Positions 33,820-42,583 of a DNA stretch of 50,313 nt are shown one piece after another. The DNA is taken from positions 1-50,313 of the forward strand of contig JAFXQR010000075.1 of assembly GCA_017526985.1 (NCBI GenBank), written 5' to 3'. The position numbers were made by a program, and so were the translations under genes. Source of the DNA: Lachnospiraceae bacterium. Lineage in GTDB: Bacteria; Bacillota; Clostridia; Lachnospirales; Lachnospiraceae. The number at the start of each line of letters is the position of its first letter. The stretch's first letter is position 1. The notes under the pieces are model-generated. The model was not told the DNA's origin. It made no database searches and worked only from the letters and a program-made list of their open reading frames with translations.

Positions 33820-33848
33820 ACTATAACATTGATTTTTCAGTTTGTGAA
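33820..33848 (-). promoter_or_regulatory. metK promoter
   Basis: -35 TTCACA (33843-33848), 17-bp spacer, -10 TATAGT (33820-33825). The ATG is about 75 bases downstream, behind AAAGGAG. It does not contain the 17-bp palindrome found at the cysteine-related promoters. Confidence 0.65.
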
Positions 33849-33893
33849 ATACATTGAGTCAATATGATTTAATAAATTTTGTTTATATTTGAA

Positions 33894-34454
33894 TCATCTT
33901 GATAACAGTTCTTTCAGTTTTTCTTTCAAAAAAGATTTTCTCTCTTCTGTTCTTTCATATGTTTTCTTCGCAATCTTACGATACTCTCCCATACGCTCAT
34001 TGATTTTACCGATATCGGAAGGCATGTTTTCTATAATGAGTGATTTCACATGTTGTGCAACATACGGACTTTTTCCGCCGCTGGATACCGATACCACCAC
34101 ATCCTCATCCTTTATGATCGCTGGAAAGATAAATGTACACAGTTCGGTATTATCCACGATATTGACAGGGATCTTCTTCTCTTTTGCCAGTTCATAAATC
34201 ATGCGGTTCAACGCCGCATCCTCAGTAGCTGCTACCACGATAAAAAAATCATCCTTCATGTCGGCAGCCTCAAATGTTTTTTCCAGAAACACATCTGTCA
34301 AGGAAACAGCTTCTTCGGAAGCCCTTTTTGCTATCAGCGTTACATGACAGCCAAACATCTTCAGCACCTGTATCTTCTTTTTTCCTTCTTCACCGCCGCC
34401 GATCACAAGTACTTTTTTGTCTCTCAGCTCCACCATCATCGGAAAATATGCCAT
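33894..34454 (-). CDS. Precorrin-2 dehydrogenase/sirohydrochlorin ferrochelatase-type siroheme synthase
   Basis: 186 residues. N-terminal Rossmann domain MAYFPMMVELRDKKVLVIGGGEEGKKKI, then NIVDNTELCTFIFPAI and SVSSGGKSPYVAQHVKSLI, as in CysG-N/Met8p/SirC. It oxidises precorrin-2 to sirohydrochlorin and may insert iron, giving siroheme for the sulfite reductase encoded four genes upstream. It lacks the uroporphyrinogen methyltransferase domain of full CysG, so other heme-branch genes must lie elsewhere. Last gene of the sulfate assimilation operon. Confidence 0.9.
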   Translation of the reverse strand: MAYFPMMVELRDKKVLVIGGGEEGKKKIQVLKMFGCHVTLIAKRASEEAVSLTDVFLEKTFEAADMKDDFFIVVAATEDAALNRMIYELAKEKKIPVNIVDNTELCTFIFPAIIKDEDVVVSVSSGGKSPYVAQHVKSLIIENMPSDIGKINERMGEYRKIAKKTYERTEERKSFLKEKLKELLSR

Positions 34455-34475
34455 ATTGTAAATCCCTTTCTGCTC

Positions 34476-35237
34476 TTATTTAATCGCTGAATACGGATAC
34501 AGCAGATCTGCGTCATTCGATCGTTTCACCCTCATCCCGAATACCTTCTGCAATAATGCTCCGTTATCGGCCAGTTCGTCAGGCGTTCCGTTAAACAGCG
34601 CCGTCTTATCATGTATAAGACAGATCCTGTCGCTGTAGGAAAAACTCTGTTCCAGATGATGACTGACCATTACGATCCCATGCCCTTCTTTCGACAGTTT
34701 TCGCAGAACATCGAAAAAAGTCTTCTGTACTGTCACATCCATATATGTTGTCGGTTCGTCCAGCAGTATCATCGGTGTATCCTGCGCCACAACCATTGCC
34801 AGATATGCTCTCTGGCGTTCTCCGCCGGACAGTTCGCTCAGATTTTTATTCCGATACTCCGTCATCCCGGTTATGGCAAGTGCCTGATCCAGTTTTTCAA
34901 AATCCTTAGCAGACATTCTCCGCATGCCCGACTGCCAGGCATATCGCCCATGGGATACGAGCGTTCCCACATCAATATTTACACTTTTCAGATTTTGCGG
35001 AAGATAGGAAACTTTTCTGGATCTTTCTTTACCGGACAGAAGACGGCTTTGCTGACCATCGATCATAACAGCCCCTTTATACGGCCGTAACCCGACGATC
35101 ATTTTCAGTAATGTTGATTTTCCACAACCGTTACGCCCGATCACTGATGTGATCTTTCCTTCTTCAAATGTGATATTGTGAAAATAAAAGGATTCTCTGT
35201 CTGCATAGTGCGTTACGGCGTCTCTGATCTCAATCAT
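34476..35237 (-). CDS. FecE/BtuD-type ABC transporter ATPase
   Basis: 253 residues with Walker A (GRNGCGKST), signature LSGGERQRAYLAM, Walker B (MILLDEPTTYMDV) and switch His (VSHHLEQ). It belongs to the iron-siderophore/heme/cobalamin uptake class (FecE, FhuC, BtuD). It overlaps the permease gene by 8 bases. Substrate unknown. Its place between sulfite reductase and siroheme synthase suggests iron or a tetrapyrrole precursor for siroheme, an inference from context. Confidence 0.9.
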   Translation of the reverse strand: MIEIRDAVTHYADRESFYFHNITFEEGKITSVIGRNGCGKSTLLKMIVGLRPYKGAVMIDGQQSRLLSGKERSRKVSYLPQNLKSVNIDVGTLVSHGRYAWQSGMRRMSAKDFEKLDQALAITGMTEYRNKNLSELSGGERQRAYLAMVVAQDTPMILLDEPTTYMDVTVQKTFFDVLRKLSKEGHGIVMVSHHLEQSFSYSDRICLIHDKTALFNGTPDELADNGALLQKVFGMRVKRSNDADLLYPYSAIK

Positions 35238-36210
35238 AAGCTCCCAGCCTCTTTCTCTTTCTTACCAGCATCCATACGAGAAACGGTGTTCCAATCACAT
35301 TCATGATCAGACCACAGGGTAGTTCGTACGGAAAAAATAAAAGTCTTGCTGCTGTATCGCTGATCAGCAAAAATGTACTGCCGGTCAATATACACATAAA
35401 GATGCTGCCTCGGCTTTTACTGCCCCCACTCATCCGTATGAAATTGGGTACGATCAAACCAACAAAACCGATCAGACCGCACATACTTACCGCAGCCCCG
35501 GCCAGTAGCGATGCCGTAACGATATGGGTTCCCCGATATAGTTTCACATTACAACCCAGTCCCGTGGCAGTTTCATCCCCGAGCAACATCAGGTCCAGCG
35601 CACCTGCTGAAATAACTGCAACAATAAGCAGGATCAGAATGACAGGTACTGCCATTCTGGTAACCGTCCAGGGCACGCTTGCGAAACCACCCAGAGAAAA
35701 TGCTGCCTTGTCCGCAACCGTCTCCGGTTTCACGGATATAATCATTTGACTTAGAGTGGCTCCCAGAGAGGATATGGCTACCCCGGAAAGGATCACAGAA
35801 GTTTTGGACATCCCGGTTCCCGATGACAGTATGCTTACGATCACCGCAGCGCATAGTGCCCCGAGAAAAGCCATCAGGCATTTCATTATGGATTGGTACG
35901 GAAACAGAATGGCAGACAGCAAAACAAAAAGCCCGGCACCATTGTTGATCCCCAACAGTCCCGGTGATGCTATGACATTATTCAGATTATCCTGCAAAAG
36001 GTATCCGGAAACGGAAAGCGCCGCCCCACAGGACAGCGCTGCCAAAATCCTCGGTAATCGTACCTGATAGATTATGGTCCTCTGCGCACGATTGCCGCCT
36101 CCACTCAATACCTCCAATACATTTTCCGTATCTATGGCGCCGTTTCCGGCCAGCAGAGCAAAAATGATTGCAAAAATCAATACTATAACAGCTATAATAT
36201 ATCTGCGCAT
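35230..36210 (-). CDS. FecCD-family ABC permease
   Basis: 326 residues, about nine to ten membrane helices. Family motifs include VRLPRILAALSCGAALSVSGYLLQ, NPLASPGLLGI-like 'NVIASPGLLGINNGAGLF' and GLIGFVGLIVPNFIRM. Two copies would form the membrane channel for the ATPase at 34476. The EAA-like cytoplasmic loop and the conserved PN...R near the C-terminal part are present, so it should be functional. Confidence 0.92.
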   Translation of the reverse strand: MRRYIIAVIVLIFAIIFALLAGNGAIDTENVLEVLSGGGNRAQRTIIYQVRLPRILAALSCGAALSVSGYLLQDNLNNVIASPGLLGINNGAGLFVLLSAILFPYQSIMKCLMAFLGALCAAVIVSILSSGTGMSKTSVILSGVAISSLGATLSQMIISVKPETVADKAAFSLGGFASVPWTVTRMAVPVILILLIVAVISAGALDLMLLGDETATGLGCNVKLYRGTHIVTASLLAGAAVSMCGLIGFVGLIVPNFIRMSGGSKSRGSIFMCILTGSTFLLISDTAARLLFFPYELPCGLIMNVIGTPFLVWMLVRKRKRLGAYD

Positions 36211-36213
36211 GTT

Positions 36214-37140
36214 TTATTCTCCGTACAGCAGCTCATAGGCTTCGCGGTAAGCCTCTCCCCAGTCCGCATTTGGTTTCAGACCAAATAACTCCTTAGAAAG
36301 CAGATAATACTTTCCTTCGGATACTGCCGTAAGTGTATCCCAGCCCGGATTGGATGTAAACAGTTCCTCAAAACTTGCCAGCGCCTTTTCCTCGTTTCCT
36401 CTCGGTACTACGAAGATATAATCCGGGTCAGCAGCCAGGATGGCTTCCGTTGACAGTTCATCAAAGGAACTGTTATCCTCCGCAATATTTGTCAATCCAA
36501 GATTGTTAAAGATCTCGCTGGCAAAATAATCATTCTTTTCCACCTTCGCTTTGGTCGCGGAAACATGAAGCAGAAGATAAGTTCCCTGTGCAGATTCCGG
36601 AACCTGTGCGATCACATCTTCTATCTGCGTCCGAACATTTATGACATACTCCTTATATTTTTCCGGATGGCCGGAATAATCCGTTAACTGCTTCATTACA
36701 GAATCGTAGTCAGCAAAACCATCAATATTGGTATAATACACCGGAATCCCGATCCCTTCTGCCGTTTCCCCCAGTGCCTTCTGGGAAGGATCCGTAGAAA
36801 ATACGATCAGCAGATCCGGAGAAAGGGCCGTGATCGCTTCCAAGCTCACATTGTCCATATCGCCCAGTGAAACCGCATCCGCATTCAGGCCTTCCAGATC
36901 CATGGCATCCTCAGATGTCGCAACAAGCTCACCGCCTGCCAGCAGCCAGAGTTCTGCGTTTGATTCGGACAATGCGATCACCCTGTCTGCCTGCGCAGGT
37001 TCTGCTTGCTCAGGAACATCTTCCGTTACGATCGTTGTCCTGCCGCAGCCGGCACATAAAATCCCTAAGGCCAGGATTGTAATGATCGTTTTCTTTATTC
37101 TTTTAATCTTCCTTTCGGTATGCTTTCCAGACGATCTCAT
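36214..37140 (-). CDS. FecB/BtuF-type substrate-binding lipoprotein
   Basis: 308 residues. A basic N-terminus and hydrophobic segment end in the lipobox LCAGC (Cys32), followed by a two-lobed type III binding protein with a bridging helix: ADRVIALSESNAELWLLAGG, SLEAITALSPDLLIVF, ILAADPDYIFVV. It starts at 37140 behind AAGGAG, inside the end of the sulfite reductase gene, and overlaps it by 38 bases. The ligand is unknown. The class includes iron-siderophore, heme and cobalamin binders. Confidence 0.9.
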   Translation of the reverse strand: MRSSGKHTERKIKRIKKTIITILALGILCAGCGRTTIVTEDVPEQAEPAQADRVIALSESNAELWLLAGGELVATSEDAMDLEGLNADAVSLGDMDNVSLEAITALSPDLLIVFSTDPSQKALGETAEGIGIPVYYTNIDGFADYDSVMKQLTDYSGHPEKYKEYVINVRTQIEDVIAQVPESAQGTYLLLHVSATKAKVEKNDYFASEIFNNLGLTNIAEDNSSFDELSTEAILAADPDYIFVVPRGNEEKALASFEELFTSNPGWDTLTAVSEGKYYLLSKELFGLKPNADWGEAYREAYELLYGE

Positions 37141-37969
37141 CTAACTTCTCCTTCCCTACACGATCAATGGTAAATTTAAATCGTTCGCTGGGATTTGCAT
37201 TTTCACGGAAGAAATTCAGTGCCGCATCACATACCGCAAACAGCGTCTCCTTATCCTCGATAAACGGAACGATGAGTTCCCCCTTATTGATCTGATTTCC
37301 AAACAGACCGCCAAAGCTGATCAGATATCCCGGAACGGTATCATAAGCATCCGTAGGACATGAGAGAGCGCATCTGCCGCAGAAATTGCATTTATCTCTT
37401 TCGATCGAGATCACGCCATCCCCGATCGAAACCGCGCCTTCCCGGCAGACTTTTTTGCACACGCCGCAATTGATACACTTCTCTTTGATCCAGGATACTC
37501 TTACCCCACCTTTGATACCGATATCATTTTCTTCTGCCTTCAGACAGTTATTCTGACATCCTGTCACACCAAATTTGAACTTATGCGGAAGTTCCTGCCC
37601 AAAATACCGCTCATTCAGTTCCTTTGCCAGTTCTTCCGTTTCAATGCAGCCATTCGGGCATACCGCATCCCCCTGACAGGCTGTGATGGTGCGCACTCTG
37701 GGTCCGCATACACCCGGAGCTACGCCGCCTTCCGCCAGCGCATCCTTTACCTTATCCACATCTTCCAGTTTGATATAGGGGATTTCAATGCTTTGCCTGC
37801 TGGTCAGATGGACATAGCCATGACCATACTGTTTTGCTACTTCCGTGATCACAGCCAGTTGTTCCGCACTCACCTGACCGCCCACGATCGACAAACGCAG
37901 AGAAAACCGGTCTTTCTGTCTCTGTTTCATGAACCCGCCTTTTTTCAGTGTTGCATAATCGTTTGCCAT
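37103..37969 (-). CDS. Short siroheme sulfite reductase with 2x[4Fe-4S] ferredoxin domain
   Basis: 288 residues. Nitrite/sulfite reductase half-domains surround the siroheme-[4Fe-4S] ligands C98-x5-C104 and C138-x3-C142 (ACQGDAVC, GCQNNC). A ferredoxin domain follows, with C165/168/171/175 and C194/197/200/204. It is half the size of CysI and resembles the small, anaerobe-type enzymes (AsrC/Fsr-like). It reduces the sulfite produced by AprAB to sulfide, with electrons through its own clusters. No AsrA/AsrB partners are encoded here. It lies 81 bases after cysN; siroheme synthesis is encoded in the same operon. Confidence 0.9.
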   Translation of the reverse strand: MANDYATLKKGGFMKQRQKDRFSLRLSIVGGQVSAEQLAVITEVAKQYGHGYVHLTSRQSIEIPYIKLEDVDKVKDALAEGGVAPGVCGPRVRTITACQGDAVCPNGCIETEELAKELNERYFGQELPHKFKFGVTGCQNNCLKAEENDIGIKGGVRVSWIKEKCINCGVCKKVCREGAVSIGDGVISIERDKCNFCGRCALSCPTDAYDTVPGYLISFGGLFGNQINKGELIVPFIEDKETLFAVCDAALNFFRENANPSERFKFTIDRVGKEKLDEIVWKAYRKED

Positions 37970-38050
37970 GTTTTCCTCCTAACTCTGTTTTCCCTTTTTC
38001 GATTTCCTGTTCGTTTACTTTTTCTGTTTCTTTTTTATTTCCGCCCTTCC

Positions 38051-39655
38051 TCATATGGAAGATCGTTCTTTGATATAGCTTACGATATCTTCTGCCGCAT
38101 TGGATTTTTCAGGATATATGATCACACTCTCATCCTCTGCTCTGTTTACAATATCCTCTTCATCCTGCAAGAGTACCAGCACAACCAGACCAGCTGCCAT
38201 CAGATGTCGTAATACCTCTGACAGTATCTCTCCGCGAAGTTTTTCATCGGTCTTCAGAAGATAGGTGTGTCTTCCGATCCGGATCAACTGCCGTTCCGCT
38301 TCTTCAAGATCCGATAACCGTATCCCATCCTCTTCCTTAAAGAGCACCGCAACTGCCTGCTGCCCCAGATAAGCACTTCTTGTTTCCGCAGTAATGTGCG
38401 CATTTTCTTTTCTGCCATTTCGGTCATACTCCTCGATCACGCCGCACGCGCTTGTCATAAAGCTTACCCGGTCGATCAGGATCAGTTCCCCCAGCGTTTT
38501 GTGTGTTTTAAATCTGCTGACCGTAATACGATCCGTTAGGTCGATACGGCAGACTGCGATCCCGTTTTTCTGTAGTTTATCCGTCTCTTTATGCTCTCCG
38601 GTATTGATGTCGATCATATATAATATCTCTTTTACGATTCCCGGGATCAGACTGCTTCCGACTTTCACAAAATAGTTTCTGCCTGCCGTCAAATCCTCAT
38701 CATCCATCCAGAGCAGTGTTGCCGTGATACTGTCCGCGGTTCCAATAGCCGTATCTTTATAGATCACACTTCCTCTGGATACATCGATTTCCCGATCCAA
38801 CTGAAGAGTTACCGCCTGACCGGCACAAGCGCGATCCGATTTTCGATCACCAATATAGATTGCTTTGATCTTTGCGGTCTCTTCATTAGGCAATACTTCG
38901 ATCGTATCTCCCACAGATACATCTCCGCTTTCGATCTGCCCCTGAAATCCGCGGAAGGTATGATCCGGTCTGCAGACTCTCTGTACAGGCAGATAGAAAC
39001 CTTCTTCGGAAATATCCTCGATATCTACATGCTCAAGATACGAAAGCAGACTTTCCTCTTCATACCATTCCATGGTATCTGTTTTTTTGGCAACATTATC
39101 CCCTTCCGTTGCAGATACCGGGATCACCTTAATATTTTTTAGTCCCAGTTCTTTGCTTAATTCTTCGATATCCTTTCGGATCGTTTCAAATCTCTCCCGG
39201 TCATACGCCACCAGGTCCATCTTATTGACGGCAAATACAAAATGCCGGATCCCCATAACGGAACAGATCCTTGCGTGGCGTCTGGTCTGTACCAGAACAC
39301 CCTTTGTCGCATCGATCAGGATGATCGACAGATCCGCAAAGGATGCTCCTACCGCCATATTCCTGGTATACTCTTCATGTCCCGGCGTATCCGCTACGAT
39401 GAAGCTTCGTTCGTCCGTCGTAAAATAACGATATGCTACATCTATTGTAATACCCTGTTCTCTTTCCTCCGTCAGGCCATCCAGCAGCAGTGAATAATCA
39501 ATCTCACCATTACGGCTTCCCACCTTGGATTCCAGCGCCAATGCCCGCTCCTGATCCGCATATAACAATTTCGAATCATACAGGATATGACCGATCAATG
39601 TAGATTTTCCGTCATCTACGCTACCACAGGTAATAAACTTAAGCAGATCTCTCAT
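38051..39655 (-). CDS. cysN: Sulfate adenylyltransferase GTPase subunit CysN with degenerate C-terminal extension
   Basis: 534 residues from the ATG at 39655, directly after the cysD stop. EF-Tu-like GTPase with GSVDDGKST, DTPGHEEYTRNM and NKMD, then two beta-barrel domains. In CysNC fusions an APS kinase follows. Here about 110 C-terminal residues (from ~EDGIRLSDLEEAE) have no P-loop and end in a helical stretch, so they look like a decayed or unrelated domain. APS kinase activity is not needed because AprAB uses APS directly. With CysD it makes APS from sulfate and ATP. Confidence 0.93.
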   Translation of the reverse strand: MRDLLKFITCGSVDDGKSTLIGHILYDSKLLYADQERALALESKVGSRNGEIDYSLLLDGLTEEREQGITIDVAYRYFTTDERSFIVADTPGHEEYTRNMAVGASFADLSIILIDATKGVLVQTRRHARICSVMGIRHFVFAVNKMDLVAYDRERFETIRKDIEELSKELGLKNIKVIPVSATEGDNVAKKTDTMEWYEEESLLSYLEHVDIEDISEEGFYLPVQRVCRPDHTFRGFQGQIESGDVSVGDTIEVLPNEETAKIKAIYIGDRKSDRACAGQAVTLQLDREIDVSRGSVIYKDTAIGTADSITATLLWMDDEDLTAGRNYFVKVGSSLIPGIVKEILYMIDINTGEHKETDKLQKNGIAVCRIDLTDRITVSRFKTHKTLGELILIDRVSFMTSACGVIEEYDRNGRKENAHITAETRSAYLGQQAVAVLFKEEDGIRLSDLEEAERQLIRIGRHTYLLKTDEKLRGEILSEVLRHLMAAGLVVLVLLQDEEDIVNRAEDESVIIYPEKSNAAEDIVSYIKERSSI

Positions 39656-39656
39656 C

Positions 39657-40550
39657 CTAGAAATACCCCTCTTTCTTCCGTCTCTCCATGCTTCCTTCCC
39701 CACTGTCACTGTCGATCACACGAGTGGTTCTTTCCGATTCGATCGCGCTTAAAGTTTCATCGATCACAGCATCGATATTATCCGCATCTGATTCAAAACC
39801 ACCGGTCAGCGGATAACAACCCAGTGTACGAAAACGGATCTTTTTCTGCTGAATCACCTCGCCGTCTTTGATCCGCATGCGCTCATCGTCAACCATAATG
39901 AGCTGTCCGTCTCTTTCTACGCAAGGACGCACTGCAGCGTAATAAAGCGGTACGATATCGATATTTTCCTGTTTGATATACTGCCAGATGTCTTTTTCCG
40001 TCCAGTTCGAAAGCGGAAATACCCTTATGCTCTCCCCTTTATGGATTCTGGTATTATAAAGTTTCCACATCTCCGGTCTCTGATTTTTCGGATCCCAGCC
40101 CTGCGCTTCGTTTCGAAAAGAAAAGATCCGTTCCTTGGCTCTGGATTTTTCTTCGTCCCTGCGTCCACCGCCAAATGCTGCCGTAAAACCGTATTTGGTA
40201 AGTGCCTGTTTTAGCGCCTGTGTCTTCATAATATCTGTATAGGAAGATCCATGATCAAAAGGATTGATTCCGTTCTTTACTCCTTCCTCATTGGTATAGA
40301 CCAGCATATCCAGGGAAAATTTTTTTGCCATCTCATCACGAAATGTGATCATCTCACGAAATTTCCAGGTGGTATCAATATGCAAAAACGGAAAGGGGGG
40401 CTTTTCCGGATAAAATGCTTTTAATGCCAGATGCAGCATCACAGAACTGTCTTTCCCAATAGAATATAGCATAACCGGTTTTTCACATTCTGCCGCCACC
40501 TCTCTCATGATATGGATGGCTTCCGCTTCCAGTCGGTCCAACTGTGTCAT
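39657..40550 (-). CDS. cysD: Sulfate adenylyltransferase subunit CysD
   Basis: 297 residues from the ATG at 40550 behind AGGAG. PAPS reductase-like ATP pyrophosphatase fold with the PP-loop [34 protein letters not shown] and the C-terminal [13 protein letters not shown]. These are all hallmarks of CysD. It adenylates sulfate, coupled to GTP hydrolysis by CysN, whose gene starts one base after this one ends. Confidence 0.96.
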   Translation of the reverse strand: MTQLDRLEAEAIHIMREVAAECEKPVMLYSIGKDSSVMLHLALKAFYPEKPPFPFLHIDTTWKFREMITFRDEMAKKFSLDMLVYTNEEGVKNGINPFDHGSSYTDIMKTQALKQALTKYGFTAAFGGGRRDEEKSRAKERIFSFRNEAQGWDPKNQRPEMWKLYNTRIHKGESIRVFPLSNWTEKDIWQYIKQENIDIVPLYYAAVRPCVERDGQLIMVDDERMRIKDGEVIQQKKIRFRTLGCYPLTGGFESDADNIDAVIDETLSAIESERTTRVIDSDSGEGSMERRKKEGYF

Positions 40551-40582
40551 TTTTTCTTTTCTCCTCATTATCCTAATCCTCG

Positions 40583-40897
40583 CTAATACTTATTGGACTC
40601 TTCCGGATCTGTGATGATCTCTCTAATCACCTCCTGATCCCGATATGCTGTCCAGCATATTTTTTTCTCTTTTTTCGATATCACGAACTTTGCTCCCCGT
40701 CCTCCCATCCCCGGGGATAACACCAATGCGATCGCCTTGACCGGGCATTCCTTCATACAAGAGGTACAGCTCCAGCAATCCCGTTCTTTTTTCAGATATG
40801 CTTTTCCTTCCGCATTCGTTCGTATCAGATTGCCGGGGCATATCCGCATACAGCTTCCGCAGCCGATACACTTGTTTTGATCGATCACTACTCCCAT
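40583..40897 (-). CDS. aprB: Adenylylsulfate reductase beta subunit (ferredoxin-like AprB)
   Basis: 104 residues with two [4Fe-4S] motifs: C10-C13-C16-C20 and C41-C44-C47-C51 ([11 protein letters not shown]). It is shorter than AprB of sulfate reducers (about 150), as usual in assimilatory Clostridia. It passes electrons to the FAD of AprA, whose gene ends four bases upstream. Confidence 0.9.
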   Translation of the reverse strand: MGVVIDQNKCIGCGSCMRICPGNLIRTNAEGKAYLKKERDCWSCTSCMKECPVKAIALVLSPGMGGRGAKFVISKKEKKICWTAYRDQEVIREIITDPEESNKY

Positions 40898-40901
40898 CTG
40901 C

Positions 40902-42572
40902 TCATTCCTCTCCTGCTTTTACCAGCTTTCGCCTCAGCATCCGTACGCCTTCCCTTGTATACACCGAATTAATGTAGCATTCGTATTGTGTATCTTTTTC
41001 CCGATGGTCCGCATTTTCCTGAAAACTATGCCATCTGGTCTCTTTTCGTTCCCGCAGATGATGTATCAATACTTTGGATACCACCAACCGATCTCGCAAC
41101 TCGTATACCGCCAACAGTTCATCGATATCGGTTACACTTATCTGCTTCCATTCCTTCAGCAGATCATCGATCCCTTCCTCCGCTACCTTCAGCCCCGCTT
41201 CCGAATACTGATAAGATGTTTTGATACCGCCTGCATATTCGTCCATCAGTTTCTGCATCCGTATTTCCAACTGTTCCGCCGAAAAAATACCATTTTGTCC
41301 CAGATAAGTTTCATACTCCTCTATTTTCTCTTCCGCCTGCCGACTTAGCGCAGTCGAATTTTTCTCCACACTCCCGTGATCTTTCAGATATCGAAGGATA
41401 CCTTCCGCAGCGATCTCTCCTTCAGCCAATGCGCCGGTCACATATTTCTGTGGTGCTCCTCCTGCCACATCCCCGACAGCAAACAATCCTTTCAGTGTCG
41501 TGGCCCGCTCTCTGTCGATCCAATATCCGCTGCCGGTATGTCCTCCGGTCACATAAGGTTCTGTACCTTCGATCTCCACATCATAACGGGACGGATTTTT
41601 TTCACTGTCGATCCATTTTAAGGTCTGCAGGGGTGCCATATTCAGATACGCCTTGTAAAGATCTTCTTCCTGCGCCGAATCGATCCCTCTCGTCTTCAAA
41701 TAGCATGGACCTCTTCCCGCCAGATTCTCACTTACCGTTCCCCATAATCTCTCCGAAGTGGTCAATCCGTATTTTTCTTCATATACTTCATCCGCTGCAT
41801 TGATCTGTTTTGCTCCGATCCCCTGCGCGATCGTTCCTGTCGGCGCGATCGTATCTTTGCAGCGTAATGCAATAAAGCGCATTTCAAAAGTGGTCATCTC
41901 CGCCCCTGCCAGTATCCCCATACTGTATCCGGCCCCGGTATTAAAGGGACAATACCACATCTGATGCGGATCTTTCTCCGGATTGTTCGGCCGGTACATT
42001 CCAGCCGCTCCTCCGGTTGCGATCAATACCGCCTTTGCCCGAAACTCGTAAAATATGCCGTCACCGATTCCAAAACCATACGCTCCCGAAACCTGGTCCG
42101 ATTCATAACGCAGATCTGTGACATTCACATGTTCGTACACTGACACATTTTTCTGACGGCGTACTTCTTTTGCCAGGATCGGTTTGATATTCTCCCCGTT
42201 GATCTTCAGATTACGCCATCCGCGGGATACATACTCCCCGTTCTCATCTTTCAGGATCGTAAGTCCTCTGGATTCCAGATCTTCCGTCACATGATTTAAT
42301 CGTTCACAGATATCCAGCAGCAGATCTTCCCGTACGATCCCCTCTGCATCTTTGGCCGCATATCGGACATAATCGATCGGTTGATGGCCTTTGGTAATAT
42401 ACGCATTCAGCGCGTTTACCCCTGCAGCCAGGCAACCGCTTCTTCGGATATCCGCTTTTTCAACGACCGCGACCTTTAAGTCTGTCCTTTCGCCCAGAGT
42501 AATCGCGGCATAACAGCCTGCTGTTCCTCCGCCGATGATCAGTACATCACTTTCTATAATTATTCGTTCCAT
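40902..42572 (-). CDS. aprA: Adenylylsulfate reductase alpha subunit AprA
   Basis: 556-residue FAD protein of the fumarate reductase/succinate dehydrogenase flavoprotein family. It has the dinucleotide motif IIGGGTAGCYAAI, ADIRRSGCLAAGVNALNAYI and the AprA-type PFNTGAGYSMGILAGAEMTTFEMRFI and VGDVAGGAPQKYVTGALAEGEIA. It reduces APS to sulfite and AMP. The dissimilatory-type enzyme is used here for assimilation: it follows the sulfate importer and precedes CysDN. This replaces the thioredoxin-type CysH reductase, of which I see none. Confidence 0.94.
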   Translation of the reverse strand: MERIIIESDVLIIGGGTAGCYAAITLGERTDLKVAVVEKADIRRSGCLAAGVNALNAYITKGHQPIDYVRYAAKDAEGIVREDLLLDICERLNHVTEDLESRGLTILKDENGEYVSRGWRNLKINGENIKPILAKEVRRQKNVSVYEHVNVTDLRYESDQVSGAYGFGIGDGIFYEFRAKAVLIATGGAAGMYRPNNPEKDPHQMWYCPFNTGAGYSMGILAGAEMTTFEMRFIALRCKDTIAPTGTIAQGIGAKQINAADEVYEEKYGLTTSERLWGTVSENLAGRGPCYLKTRGIDSAQEEDLYKAYLNMAPLQTLKWIDSEKNPSRYDVEIEGTEPYVTGGHTGSGYWIDRERATTLKGLFAVGDVAGGAPQKYVTGALAEGEIAAEGILRYLKDHGSVEKNSTALSRQAEEKIEEYETYLGQNGIFSAEQLEIRMQKLMDEYAGGIKTSYQYSEAGLKVAEEGIDDLLKEWKQISVTDIDELLAVYELRDRLVVSKVLIHHLRERKETRWHSFQENADHREKDTQYECYINSVYTREGVRMLRRKLVKAGEE

Positions 42573-42583
42573 CGCGTTTCCTC

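Noticed and set aside
33743-33893. SAM riboswitch in the metK leader
   Set aside because: The predicted leader is only about 75 bases and has no terminator or S-box-like helices.
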